A DNA stretch of 64,000 bases from Lepas anatifera (GCA_034440635.1 JAOTON010001673.1:373001-437000); one strand, 5' to 3'. Shown: positions 45,736 through 56,664, numbered from the stretch's first letter. Numbers and translations are program-made. Notes: generated from the letters alone by a model not told the origin.

Positions 45736-46799
45736 TCTAAAGTTGATGGCTTGCGCTCTCAATTCAAGGCCTAATTACCCCAACTGCGTACCCTGCGCCG
45801 CCGCCCCGTCTCCATTCTTCCGACAGTGTAGTCGATCAAAACAGGCCGCACTGCGAACCTGCTCTGCCCAGCCATCGACCAGCCACCCATAACTCTTACA
45901 CGGCCGGCGCGGCGCCCGAAGGCATTGAACTTGCATAGCATGGACCAGGGCCGGGGAGGAAAGGATCTTCCTAAAACAATTAACGGCGTATCCAATCACC
46001 TAATGATGTGAGCATGGCACCCAAATCCTCCACGTTTCAGGTGACCTTTCGGCGGTCTCACCACGTCTCGAAAAAGGGGGCGGGGCTCTTCCGCCTCTGA
46101 TTGAACCCGAGCGCCAAAAAGGGAAATATATATATATAATGGAGAGGGCAAGCATTCATTGCTTTCTGGCCTAAACAAGGTTACGACATTCTGCGGAGGG
46201 CGAACGTTTTTCGACCGGAGTGTCCCACAAGGAGCATCCCCCACCGCAGGGTACGGGAGGGAAAAATTTACTAGCAACATTGTTGTGGGGCTGGCCTTTA
46301 GGATGGGGAATGGACGAATGGTGTTTGAAAGAGAGCGCGTGGTCGGTCGAATGGAGACGCGGTTGTGCTAGTTTAAGGCCGGTGGGCACCTTGGCCAGAG
46401 GTGTGTGGTGCTCTGTGGTGACTCATTTCGTAAAAAGGGGGATAGACCCAGTGAGCCCAGGTAATACGACTCCGAAACGTCATCGGAGGGGCCATGCCAT
46501 ATCAGAGGTGGGTGGATAGTCGAACAAAAAAAAAACTAGTTAGAGCCCCTGAACAGACTGGCCGTCCCACTCTGTTCAGACATCACCAATTAAGGTCCAA
46601 GAGGTGACGACCGGACCGGGCGTAAGGCGCGCCGTGCGCGTTGAAGAAGAGCCAAGAAGATTCCAGGAGCAGCGACGACTCTCGCTGATGGGCTGAAGAC
46701 GGGCGACGACACCTTCAGTCGGCGTCAAGCACATCGGATGGGGTAGGCAGCCTACGGCGCTGCCGAGCCGGGAAGCCTCTCGATGTGACGACTGCCACA
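45736..46799. other. receptor intron sequence, unclassified
   Basis: GC-richer than its surroundings in places. Short plus-strand ORFs at 46159-46371 and 46220-46519 overlap in different frames and show no family motif. No transposon ends were recognised. Confidence 0.3.
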
Positions 46800-47097
46800 A
46801 AGAAGATGAAGAAGATAAGTCCGGAGGCCGATGGGAGGGCATTCCCCACCGGACCAGTATGGGCTCCGGCCCATACTGGCGTAGCCGAGCAGGCTATTCC
46901 GGTGAAGACGGAGAAGATAAGTCCGGAGGCCGGTGGGATGAGGTACCCCATCGGACCGGTACGGGTGGCAGCTCGTGCTGGCGTAGCCGATTCATGCTAT
47001 TCCGGTGAAGATGAATGAGGTGGAGGCCGGGGAGTGACGACTACTGCCGGACCGGTATGGGTGGCGACCCATATTGGCGCAGCCGACCGATGCTGTT
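46800..47097. repeat. ~101-bp imperfect tandem repeat, 3 copies
   Basis: Units share GAAGATAAGTCCGGAGGCC, CCGGACCNGTAYGGG and GGCGTAGCCGA. They start near 46812 and 46913, with a degenerate third near 47012. The adjacent 46,600-46,800 may hold further eroded units. Confidence 0.75.
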
Positions 47098-47591
47098 CCC
47101 TCAGGAAAGACGAGTCGTAATGACGATTACACTCGATTGTTACGCATTTTATACTTTATAAGGGGGAATACAGTCGGTCGCATCGCCAGAGATCGGCCGT
47201 GCCGCGGTAGGGCTCGACCGCAAATCCTGTTTCCCTTTGGGTACCACGTTGTACGTTAGGGCTGCCCTGGATCCCATCGCTATGCATACTATATCGATAT
47301 TTATAACGATGAAGAGAAAAACCGTGAGAAGTATAACGATAATTAAACAGCTGTGGCTGCACAATTTGTCTGGGATTTTGCGGTAATGGAGGAGATATTG
47401 CCATAGCGTGAAACCCTGGCCACCATCAATGCGGGCCCTTATGACTGAGAGGGGCCTATAGAAGCGGAGATTTTCCTACATGGGGTGCTGAGGTGGGTCC
47501 CGTAAGCTTAAGGATGGAGACCCGCGTCGGTATTGTTTCAAACGGCGAGTAAGCTATGGGCCGGGGACTTTGGCGCAAATTAAGGAGACAT

Positions 47592-47637
47592 AGTCGGTCC
47601 CTGACACCGCTCCTAGTCGGTCCCTGACACCGCTCCT
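47592..47637. repeat. exact 23-bp tandem duplication
   Basis: AGTCGGTCCCTGACACCGCT plus CCT occurs twice back to back. Confidence 0.9.
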
Positions 47638-48205
47638 ATGCGGGTTAGTTGGGGAGGAGCGCTCCGGGGCCGGCAGCACTAAGATGCTAATTACGCAGAT
47701 ATTTATTTGGCCTAACGCGAGTATTTTAAAATCACCAAAAGTATATGCATGTTGGCTCATACAATGGGAGCTTATTTGGCTATGTGCATGAAATGTCTCA
47801 TTGTTTGTTGTACCTGCGTGTCTTGTGTCTCGCTAACGGTCCTGGAGGTGCGCCCAGCTCCTGACCGCATCGCCTGTCTCCCTAAATTTCCGTAACGGGT
47901 GGTGGAGGGGATGGCCACGCACAACAACACCGGTGTCAGACCTCGAGAAAACACACCGTTTTCGAGAAAACCCCGTTACATTAGTATTGCATTTTCAGGA
48001 TTCCGTCATGTCATTGGTGTGGTCCTTGGCAAGTGATACGCTCATGATATTCTACGGAAATTGTTGAGATCAAACTAAGCTACCAAACTAAAGAAAAGCT
48101 ACCCTGAGTGAAGCAGGGCCCCAAACGAACAAACGTTTCGGTTTCTGACCGTCCGCCTAACTCTGCGCGATACAATTACAACAGCGCATCCTCGGTGGCG
48201 CTCAC

Positions 48206-48342
48206 CTGTATAGTGACTACCTCCAGCGTCCTGTCCTGCAAGAAGTCGCGCGCCTCCTGTAGACGCTGCTGGTTGAAGTTGAGGCCTGAGATGTACCAGG
48301 GTCGTGGGCCTACCGGCACGCGGTTGGCCCACCCGAGCTGCA
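48206..48342 (-). CDS. ionotropic receptor exon: linker into S1
   Basis: The 137-nt exon (2 nt + 45 codons) reads QLGWANRVPVGPRPWYISGL, NFNQQRLQEARDFLQDRTLE, VVTIQ. The closing L-x-V-V-T-[IV]-x leads directly into P-P-F in the next exon and is the usual entry to the IR/iGluR ligand-binding domain. The acceptor is CCCCTCTGCAG and the donor GTGAGC. It starts in phase 1 (needs one base from the previous exon) and ends in phase 0. The frame is intact. A 24-bp minisatellite starts about 45 nt upstream of the acceptor, and a LINE lies beyond it. Confidence 0.82.
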
Positions 48343-48384
48343 CTGCAGAGGGGCAAAAATATGTTAGGTCAGGAGGCAGTTCAC

Positions 48385-48850
48385 TGCCGGGCCGCGCACT
48401 GGCTGGTTACCGAGGCCGCGCACTGGCTGGTTACCGAGGTCGCTCAATGGCTGGTTACCGGGGTCCCGCACTGGCTGGTTACCGAGGTCCCGCACTGGCT
48501 GGTTACCGAGCGGGCGCACTGGCTGGTTACCGGGGCCGCGCACTGGCTGGTTACCGAGCGGGCGCACTGGTTGGTTACCGGGGCCGCGAACTGACTGGTT
48601 ACCGAGCGGGCGCACTGGCTGGTTACCGGGGCCGCGCACTGGCTGGTTACCGGGGCCGCACACTGACTGGTTTCCGAGGTCCCGCACTGGCTGGTTACCG
48701 GGGCCGCGCACTGGCTGGTTACCGGGGCCGCGCACTGGCTGGTTACCGGGGTCGCGCACTGGCTGGTTACTGAGCCGGCGCACTGGCTGGTTACCAGGGC
48801 CGCGCACTGGCTGGTTACCGGGGTCGCGCACTGGCTTGCAGAAGGCAGGT
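48385..48850. repeat. 24-bp minisatellite adjacent to receptor acceptor
   Basis: Roughly 19 units of GCGCACTGGCTGGTTACCGG plus GGCC. Variants have GAGGTCCC, GAGCGGGC or GGGTC in place of GGGGCC. Since 24 is a multiple of three, long open frames occur on both strands (for example repeated GNQPVRGP on the minus strand), but they end with the array. Confidence 0.92.
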
Positions 48851-49101
48851 CGCGCACTGACTGGTTACCAAGCGGGGGCCAAGTACCCACTCGGTCTCTC
48901 CGTACATATGGATAATATTTCACATAGTCAGGGGACAAAGACATTCTTGAAACCTGCAAATACTACTCAGTTTCAACTTACAATGAAAGTAGCCTTCAAG
49001 GAAGTATCCCAATAATACATATTAACATTTGGTCACTACCCAAACATTTTGATTCTCTTCAAGCATTTATCTCGCAACTCAAATACAAGCCATTAATAAT
49101 A

Positions 49102-49940
49102 ATGCTCTCTGAACTGTGGTTAACTCCCGAACTAAAAGACTCATATCACATTAAAGACTATAATTTTGAACCTTCTTCACCAACACAATGCAAAGGAAAG
49201 GGGACAGGAATTTATATTAGCAAACATCTTTCCTACAGCAGGAGGGGTGACCTAGAGTCCAGTCTGATACAACATCAATCTTGCTTCCTTGATATTCATA
49301 ACCTATTTCCCTTTCACGTTTTGGTCGGATCACTCTATAGATCACCATCATATCCAACAGCAATCTTTATGGATTATCTTGAAAAAACCCTTGATAAAAT
49401 TTCATCCGAAAACAAGATCTGCTTACTGGGAGGTGACTTTAATTTTGACCTCATTAAATCCAGCTGCCAAGAGCACACCTCACTTTTCTTGCATTTACTC
49501 TCCTCACAGGGGTTTCATCCCTGCATTTCCCTCCCAACAAGAATAACATCTGAATCACAAACCCTCATAGATAATTTTTTCTAAACGATAATTCTATCAT
49601 TAAGTCGTCATCTATTATATTGACTGATCTAAGTGACCATCTCCCGATTACTATTGAGTTGAATTCCACTATAAGATTACCCTCCCAGTGCCCTAAACCC
49701 CAACTATCTTTTGACTTTCGGAAAATAGAGATACTCAAACAGAATTTAGCACAAAAGTTCCGAAATTTTTCTTCTATTATTGACCCTGTAACAGCAGCAA
49801 AAGTTATCCAGACTACTTTAAATGAAGAGATCACAAAATTATCAATTAAAGAGAAATCTCGCAGAATCACCCCCATTCGGCCTTGGATCTCATTTAGCCT
49901 TCTTAAATGCATCAACCATAAATCTGACCTCTACCCATAA
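49102..49940 (+). pseudogene. LINE endonuclease domain, frameshifted
   Basis: The coding frame is open from about 48,960 (NIWSLPKHFDSLQAF, then LSELWL with the catalytic-type E). It contains LVGSLYRSP, GGDFNFDL and the TLIDNFF segment. It then breaks at a T-run near 49,575 and continues in another frame with LTDLSDHLPI, which holds the catalytic S-D-H. These are the conserved motifs of the apurinic endonuclease-like domain that nicks target DNA in LINEs. A stop at 49,938-49,940 separates it from the reverse transcriptase ORF. No cysteine-type ORF1 protein is present. Confidence 0.82.
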
Positions 49941-49943
49941 TTT

Positions 49944-51659
49944 ATGAAATCTCGAGATAAAGTCGATGAAACTAACTACAAAAACTACAATAATTACCTC
50001 ACTAGCACGATTCGAACAGCCCGTAAGCTCTACTTTCAGAGAAAATTAAACGAGGAAAAAGAACATCCAAAAAAACTCTGGGACACTCTTCTCACCCTTA
50101 GTCGTAAAAATAAAATAAAACGGGATCTTCCAGGACAATTCAAAGTAAATGATGAATACATCACTGAACCCTCTTTGATTGCAGACAAATTCAACAATTA
50201 CTTTTCCACAATAGCAACAAAACTTGATCAGGCGCTACCACAGTCCACTTCAGATCCTCTTGAATACCTGGGCAACCAAACATCGCAACGTTTTGAATTT
50301 AACCTGGTGAATACGCAATTAGTAGAACAAATCATTTCTTCTCTCAGTAACAAAGGCGCCGGTTACGATGGAGTCAGCTCAAAAATTTTGAAAGCTATTA
50401 ACCCAGTAATCTCTCCACACTTAACTCATTTATTTAACATATGTCTCTGCAACGGGTTATTTCCGGATGAATTTAAAACAGCACTCATAGTACCTATATT
50501 TAAGTCAGGTAACCGCTTCACTTTTACTAACTATCGCCCAATTTCAATCTTACCGGTGCTTTCAAAAGTTTTCGAAAAAATTGTATGTGCCCAGCTCACT
50601 GAATATTTGACCGAAATTGACATGCTATACAAATACCAGTTCGGTTTTCGGAAAAAACATAGTACTTTCATGCCCATTGCCCTACTCTACGATGATATTA
50701 CCTCTGCCCTTGCAACAAAAATGATTTCTGCCACAATTTACCTGGATTTCAGTAAGGCGTTTGATACCGTGAATCACAAAATTCTCCTATCAAAATTACA
50801 CTTTTGGGGCATCCAAGACAATTCATTAAAATTTTTCAAATCATACCTGTCAAATCGTTCACAAACTCTGAAGTACAACTCGACTATCTCAGCTAATCCC
50901 AAAAAAGTATCCCTTGGTGTACCGCAGGGTAGTGTGCTGGGCCCCCTCCTTTTCCTAATCTATATAAATGATATATCAAGAAGCTCAAATGCCCCGAAAT
51001 TCTATCTCTTCGCAGATGAAACTGCACTGCTATATACCGCTAAAAATATTGATGAACTGCAATCCAAAATTGACAACAGTCTATCAGATATAACCACCTG
51101 GCTCCAATGTAACCGGCTCACCCATAACACAAAGAAATCAACTTACCAAATATTCTCCACTCGGAGTGTACCCAATTTGGCTATCAAAATTAATAATGGC
51201 GTACTGGACAGAAAATTCACTACAAAATATCTTGGCGTCTACATCAATGAGGATCTGAAGTGGACCAACCATATACAAAGTATAGAAAACACAATATCAC
51301 GTAATATAGGTCTTATACGTAGGTCACAACATATTCTGGACTCTGGTCATCTTCTCCTGCTCTACAATGCTCTTATTCTCCCTTTCTTGAATTACTGCCT
51401 TCCAATTTGGGGGAGCACATTCAAATATCATTTAAATAAGCTGATGATGCTACAGAAAAAAATTGTCCGTTTGATAGATCAATCTGAGCCCCTTGCTCAC
51501 ACCAGTCCCTTATTTAAAAAATACAAAATCATGAAAATTGAAGATCTGACGGAAGTAGCCCAATTAAAACTCCTCCATAGCCATCTCAACCAGACTTTAC
51601 CGTGCCCCTCAGTGAAAGGATCAGTACAACTAACCCAAATCCCCTTCTCCCTGATATAA
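49944..51659 (+). pseudogene. LINE reverse transcriptase, FADD changed to FADE
   Basis: The 571-codon ORF encodes a nearly whole non-LTR reverse transcriptase. FTNYRPISILPVLSKVFEKI lies near residues 192-211 and QFGFRKKHSTFM near 232-243. IYLDFSKAFDTVNHKILLSK carries motif A near 265-284. GVPQGSVLGPLLFLIYINDI lies near 328-347, then LFADETALL near 358. The second catalytic aspartate of F-A-D-D is glutamate here, which would be expected to cripple activity. A C-terminal segment with LILPFLNYCLPIWG follows. The family is the CR1/L2/Daphne/jockey grouping; the exact clade needs a tree. Confidence 0.85.
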
Positions 51660-51844
51660 GACGAACCCAACACTTTCAGGTCCCCTTCGCCTCAACCATG
51701 TACAGGAAATTTTCTTTATTCATTGCGGCCCCACGAACCTGGAATAATGTGATTACCCCTAAAATCAGAAGACTGGATGATATCCCACGAAGTAAAGCGT
51801 TTTTTAGGGCAGTGATTACAAAACTTTACCTAGACAAATATTGA
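51602..51844 (+). pseudogene. LINE ORF2 C-terminus in shifted frame
   Basis: After a second frameshift near 51,600-51,650, the sequence reads IRRTQHFQVPFASTMYRKFS and FIAAPRTWNNVITPKIRRL, the usual R-x-x-x-x-F-x-x-P-x-x-x-T-x-x-x-x-x-S-x-x-x-x-x-P-x-x-W-N terminus of CR1/jockey-type ORF2 proteins. Confidence 0.75.
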
Positions 51845-52090
51845 ATATCGTAAACCCTCTTATTGGTATCTTTGTATCCCTAATTGTATCATTGTAAACC
51901 GTTAAAATAAACATATTATGCACCAGCTTTTGTCACTATTCGTCTCTTTGCATAAGTAAAGTACAAAAAGTAATACAAGCAAGTAAAAATAAGCATGAGT
52001 AAAAAAAGCGCTGTAATCTTTGATTTGGCAGTAAGGTACCACACAGGCCTGCCTCCGGCACCTGTACACCTATCATTTCCTCGAACTTAC

Positions 52091-52118
52091 CACGCGCCCT
52101 CAAATCTCTCCACGACAT
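52091..52118 (-). CDS. candidate 28-nt upstream receptor micro-exon
   Basis: Bounded by acceptor CACTACAG and a consensus GTAAGT donor. It reads MSWRDLRAR plus one base, exactly the phase needed by the phase-1 start of exon 48206-48342. No family motif can be read in nine residues, so this rests on splice-site quality and phase alone. Confidence 0.35.
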
Positions 52119-52360
52119 CTGTAGTGCTATAAAAAAATAATATCCACTCCCTTCCCAAATTCTAACAAGTAAAAAAAAACAAAGCTGGGATTTTTTAAAA
52201 GCGTGAGGGAGTTAATTTTACAGCTAAAGTGTTCATGGATTATGGGTAAGAAATACTCCCTGAATTCGATTCCGACCTGAGTGTGCATGGTCAAAATCCG
52301 ACTCGCACCAGGTATAAACGCACGCGCAAGTAGTGACTGTTTATATAAACATTTTTATAT

Positions 52361-52384
52361 ATCCCTGCCTATATAGGCAGGGAT
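52361..52384. repeat. 24-bp perfect palindrome
   Basis: ATCCCTGCCTAT followed directly by its reverse complement ATAGGCAGGGAT, flanked by AT-rich sequence. It could be a footprint or terminus of an element, but I see no partner. Confidence 0.85.
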
Positions 52385-52656
52385 TTCTAAAATGAGAATA
52401 TTCAATTTAACATTGCACAAGAATGCACGGAAAAACAATATTGCAGGGAACATCCAGTAAAAAGCCAGTCAACACACCAAATGTAACATGCGGCTCCTTA
52501 AATCCAAGCCTTGCGCCGGGCCTTGCCGGTAATAAGCTTGGCCGCAATTTTCGCCTCTAAGCAGCGTCCGGCTCGAGATTGGGCCCTCACTAGTGGGGGC
52601 TTTGAACTGAGGTACCGCTGGTCAGCTCAGCCCCCAAAGTGCTTCTGTTCTCTCAC

Positions 52657-52734
52657 CAGACGCACCACTTGTTGGGACGTAAATGTGGCTCTGGTGGTGT
52701 CAGTTCCCGAGATCACCGTCCCGTCACTCCGCGC
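52657..52734 (-). CDS. candidate upstream receptor exon
   Basis: The 78-nt stretch lies between an AG acceptor (GATGTCAG) and donor GTGAGA. It reads ARSDGTVISGTDTTRATFTS then QQVVRL, phase 0 at both ends, so it joins the 52091-52118 candidate in frame. GC-rich codon-like sequence stands out from the AT-rich flanks. If the donor is ignored, the frame runs on to VREQKHFGG and a stop, so it might instead belong to an unrelated gene or transposon remnant. Confidence 0.35.
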
Positions 52735-52859
52735 CTGACATCGTTTTATTCCCAATGTTTTTTGTCCGTGTTTTTTGTCATTTCATGCATAGAGTTCCAA
52801 ATTAGTGTTTTGCATTGTTCCTTACAGCTGCAGATGCTAAGTTCCCGATATGTAAATTG

Positions 52860-53520
52860 CTAGGTCAAATTGTGAAAATTACCCGACATCGAGCTAGGTC
52901 AGGGTCACAGGGTGACCTGGTGTGGTCATGTTGCATATCAATCTACTCCCCGTGACAATATAAGCACAATGCAAGCAAAATAGGAGCTTTATCTCGATTC
53001 AGTGAGAAGCTATTGACAAAACAATCACTGTATGCTCCTGTGACCTGGCATGACCTTTGAGAGGTCAGGTGGCCAAAAACTCAACTTTATGGTTAAAATC
53101 GTGGTAAGAATACACGGTGTGAGGATTTTCAGTTTTATCTATCCAGTAAGTCCTTTCTATTTTTCACCATAGACTTATAATGGGGTAACCAAAACATTGA
53201 CCCTATCTTAGGTCAACAATATCGAAATTCCGAGATGGCAGATTTTTAGACTCTAATGACTTTATCATATTGTGCAAGTTTCAAACTGATCGGTCGGCAG
53301 ATGTTCCTTAGGCGCCGCTTCAAACTCGTGATTTTAGGTTTTGAGGTCGGGTCCCATGACCTTGGATAGCTCCTTGACCTGACATGACTTGACCTAAAAA
53401 ATTGATCAGATGCGTAAAATTAATCAGGAATAAGGTACTGTAAGTTTCGTTATTCTGCGTCTCTTCGTTTTTTAGTTATCTGGGGGAAACCGGGATGGGG
53501 GGGCGAATTTCACCCCCCAG
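52860..53520 (+). mobile_element. AGGTCA-rich repeat with direct copy at 54055
   Basis: Repeated GACCTGACATGACC and AGGTCA-type words. Its last ~245 bp (TGCAAGTTTCAAACTGATCG onward to GGGGGCGAATTTC) is repeated at 54,056-54,310. It is a relative of the AGGTCA-rich families elsewhere in the window. Non-coding. Confidence 0.6.
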
Positions 53521-53559
53521 CGAGGACGTGTTAGGTTCAGAGAAAAGAAACATCCCACT

Positions 53560-54050
53560 TACCTGCCAGGGGCCCTTGCAACTTTTTGTGCGGCCCGCAG
53601 AAAGCAGGAGTGAGTCTACACAATTCCAGGGACACTGAATACTTCAGAAGGGCCCGTGCCCTCTTAGGACCTGAACAACATTAGGGGCCTGTGCAACATA
53701 AGAATTAGAAAAAACAATCCAGAGGGCCCGCGCAGGTTTGGTTGGGTTCCGTAACAGATTGCGGGCCGCCACGTTTTATGTGTGGATGTGCAAAAATATA
53801 TGCTGCCGATACCATCTGAGGTCCTGCACAATTGTGAGACCTGGTGGTTACATTCAGTGTTAAAATATATACTACGCAACTTCCGATTGCCCGTGCAAGT
53901 TTTTGCGGGGCCCGCAAAAATCAGGAGTCGGTTTGTACAATTCAATGGACCCGCAAAACACCAGACGGGGCCCGTTCTCACATGACCTGCACAATGCGGG
54001 GGGGGCACGCAGCTTGTCGCAGCATATTGTGCAGCTTGTCGCAGCACGCA
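53560..54050. repeat. degenerate GGGCCCG/TGCAA repeat
   Basis: Irregular recurrence of GGGCCCGTGCAA, GGGGCCCGCAAAAA and CCTGCACAAT words, plus a short CAGCTTGTCGCAGCA tandem near 54,010-54,050. It separates the two direct copies listed above and below. Confidence 0.55.
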
Positions 54051-54055
54051 GCATA

Positions 54056-54310
54056 TTGTGCAAGTTTCAAACTGATCGGTCGGCAGATGTTCCTTAGGCG
54101 CCGCTTCAAACTCGTGATTTTAGGTTTTGAGGTCGGGTCCCTTGACTTTGGATAGCTCCTTGACCTGACATGACTTGACCTAAAAGAATTGGTCAGATGC
54201 GTAAAATTAATCAGAAATAAGTTACTGTAAGTTTCGTTGCTCTGCGTCTCTTCGTTTTTTAGTTATCTGGGGGAAACCGGGATGGGGGCGAATTTCGCCA
54301 CCCCCAGCGG
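54056..54310 (+). repeat. direct copy of 53275-53520
   Basis: Over about 250 bp this is nearly identical to 53,275-53,520, including CGGTCGGCAGATGTTCCTTA and GATAGCTCCTTGACCTGACA. Confidence 0.85.
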
Positions 54311-54653
54311 GGCGCGTCTAAATAGGAAGCCAGGAGTGCCCTTCCAATCCCGCGTGACCATCAAATGATTTGATCTACAGAACCAGAAAATGTGTTAGCA
54401 TCGTCAGTTATCTTGGCCACTATCCCCGCTAACATTTAATATTCAGGGGCGTAGAGACTACGTTGAAGTTGGGGGGGGCAGGAGTTGCGATGTTTTTTTC
54501 ATTCGTGGAAAACTGGAGAGTGGGGAAAGGCAGTGGTAAGAATTTAGCATGCCCACTTATTGGTGGTACGTACCCTTTCCCGTACGCGTCCGGTGCAAAT
54601 ATTTTTATCGACTACATTTAGGTGTTTTAATCAGGGTTCTCTTAATCCTCGGC

Positions 54654-55545
54654 CCGGAGGGTGGTGTTTGAACACCCCCTCGGGTTTTTCCGACGGCACG
54701 AAAAAACGGTGGCGTGAAGTGCCGCCGTACTTAGCACACCTTCTGCTTGAATAATTCCGCCAACTTTACCCAAAATTTTGAGGTTGGGTCATCTCGGGTC
54801 AGGTCACCAGTGCAGGTCAAGTGCCCTCCCTCCAAAAAGGTTTAAGGTGGCATAAGTAGGAAATGGGCGAACCTATCGGATTGAAACTTATAACACATGA
54901 TGGCCGCGCCGAGTTCTATAAAACACATTCCGGGATTTTTTCATATCTATGAGCTAAGGTCAAGTACGGACCATGACCTCTCCATCGGAAATACATGGGA
55001 AAAACAGAAATTGGGTTGTATTTGTGCAGATACAGCTGAGAATGCCTTCATATTATTCAAATCGTAGTATCCTAGGTTCCTTTCCAGGTTCATGCAGCAA
55101 TGTTTTACCTGTGACCTCTGAGAGGTCATTTGGGGCTACTTAAGCAGTTTTTAGACTTAGGTCAATAACTTAGCATGAAATGATGATACAGCTTTTATTT
55201 TGATACTGTTGCGTTTGGATTGCTATTGCCAGTCAATTGATATGCATATTGACTATGCTGGATTAAAAAGTGACCTTGATCTGACCTCAGGTCAGGTCGT
55301 CGTTGTGTTTTTACCTAGTAGGCCATATTATACATTATTCGACTTGCCGTGACGAAAGAAAGCAAATGGTGCATAAAAAGTGATCCGAACTCAACTCTGT
55401 CAGATGCTAGAGCCCGAAAACTACTAAAATGCCACTTCTTTGCCCTGTCATGACCTCAATATTGACCTGAGCCAAAAAGGGACTGGCATAGTTTCGTCAT
55501 GAATTTGTATGAGCTATGCACCAGCGTTCGCGTTTTTCGTTATTC
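54654..55545 (+). mobile_element. fold-back element, left arm
   Basis: AGGTCA-rich element starting GGTGGTGTTTGAACACCCCC with the TCGGGTTTTTCCG region. Its reverse complement follows at 55599-56661. Relatives occur at 36290-36760 and 36985-37215, and more distantly in the TTAA family, which shares the AAATTTTNAGGTT...TCAGGTCAGGTCACCAG block. Confidence 0.75.
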
Positions 55546-55598
55546 TGCATAGGGGCCGAGTACGAATTGAGTGTTCAAACACCCACCCCCCCACCACA

Positions 55599-56661
55599 AG
55601 AAAAACGCGAAGGCTGGTGGATCGCATATAAAAATTTATGACGAAGCTATATCACTATCATTGAGTTCATGACAGGTCAAAGAATGTGGCATTTTGAATA
55701 AAGTTTTTGGGCTCCTAGCATCTAACCGAGTTGAGTTGAACCATTTGTAGGCACCATTCGCTTTCATTATGTATAATATGACCATACTAGGTCAAAACAC
55801 AAAAATGACCCCACCTTCGGTCAGGTCAGGTTAAGGTCACTTTTCAACCTGGCATAGTCAATATGCATATCAATCGACTCGCAATAGAAATCCAAACGCA
55901 ATGATTTCAAAATAAAAGCTGTTTCGTAATTTCATACAAAGTTATTGACCTAAGTCTAAAAATTGCTTCCGTAGCACCAGATGCCCTCTCAAAGGTCACA
56001 GGTCAAAAATTGCAACATAGAACTGGAAAGGGGCCCAGGGTACTTCGAGTTGGAGAATATAAAGGTATTCCCAGCTGTAACTACTCAAATACAGTATGTT
56101 TCTGTTTTTCCCATGTATTTCCAATGGAGAAGCCGTGGTCCATACTTGACCTTTGGTCATCGATATGGAAAATCCCGGAATATATGTTGTAGCACTCGGT
56201 GGGCCCATTATGTGGTATACAACATATGCGGATCCAGGATTACCTATGGGGAGCACCTTCCCGGGGGCGCCATCCTAACCAGAGGGCGCCACTTTTGACG
56301 GCAAAACCTATCAGGTGGGTGCAAAATCCTATTGGTGGAAGCTGATTCATCCTGGGGGGCGGGGGGGGTGGGAAGCGACATTTCAGGGGGGCGCCATTGA
56401 CCTTTCAGGGGGACACCGTGACCATTTCAGGGGTGCCCAGGGTCGATCGGGGGAGGGGCACGTGCCCCCTTTGGCCCCTGGACCTGCCTATGGTATACAA
56501 TCCAATAGATTCACCCATTTCTTGCTGTTGCCACCTTAAACATTTTTGGAGGTGAGGTCACTTGACCTGACCTGAGATGACCCAACCTTAAGATTTGGGA
56601 AAAGTTGCGGTGGTGACCAACGATAATGTGTACAAAGTACGGCGACGCTTCGCGCCGCCGT
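55599..56661 (-). mobile_element. fold-back element, right arm with MITE insertion
   Basis: Reverse-complement partner of 54,705-55,545. Landmarks are AAAAACGCGAAGGCTGGTGG versus CACCAGCGTTCGCGTTTTTC near the centre, and GTCAGGTCAGG blocks further out. The arm lacks the outermost ~50 bp and contains the MITE at 56223-56491. The loop is about 53 bp. Confidence 0.75.
56223..56491. mobile_element. hAT-like MITE with perfect 8-bp target duplication
   Basis: Flanked on both sides by GGTATACA (56215-56222 and 56492-56499). The left end is ACATATGCGGATCCAGG, and the right end is CTGGACCTGCCTAT, its imperfect inverse. It lies in the right arm of the fold-back element; the left arm is uninterrupted at the matching place, confirming insertion. 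Confidence 0.85.
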
Positions 56662-56664
56662 CAG

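Larger units (their letters stand above)
48950..51905 (+). mobile_element. 5'-truncated LINE (CR1/L2/jockey-like)
   Basis: A non-LTR retrotransposon containing an apurinic-type endonuclease followed by reverse transcriptase and a short 3' region ending in AT-rich sequence with AATAAA near 51,907. It inserted on the plus strand in an intron of the minus-strand receptor gene. The 5' part of the first domain is missing, typical of incomplete target-primed reverse transcription. Several disabling changes are present (see component entries). Confidence 0.88.

Noticed and set aside
45445..45762. 105-codon minus-strand ORF rich in I and Y
   Set aside because: Translation of an AT-rich tandem repeat.
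48108..48959. Plus- and minus-strand ORFs rich in LAGYRG or GNQPVRGP repeats
   Set aside because: A 24-bp minisatellite is a multiple of three, so repeats stay open by construction; the real coding signal here is the short exon 48206-48342 on the minus strand.
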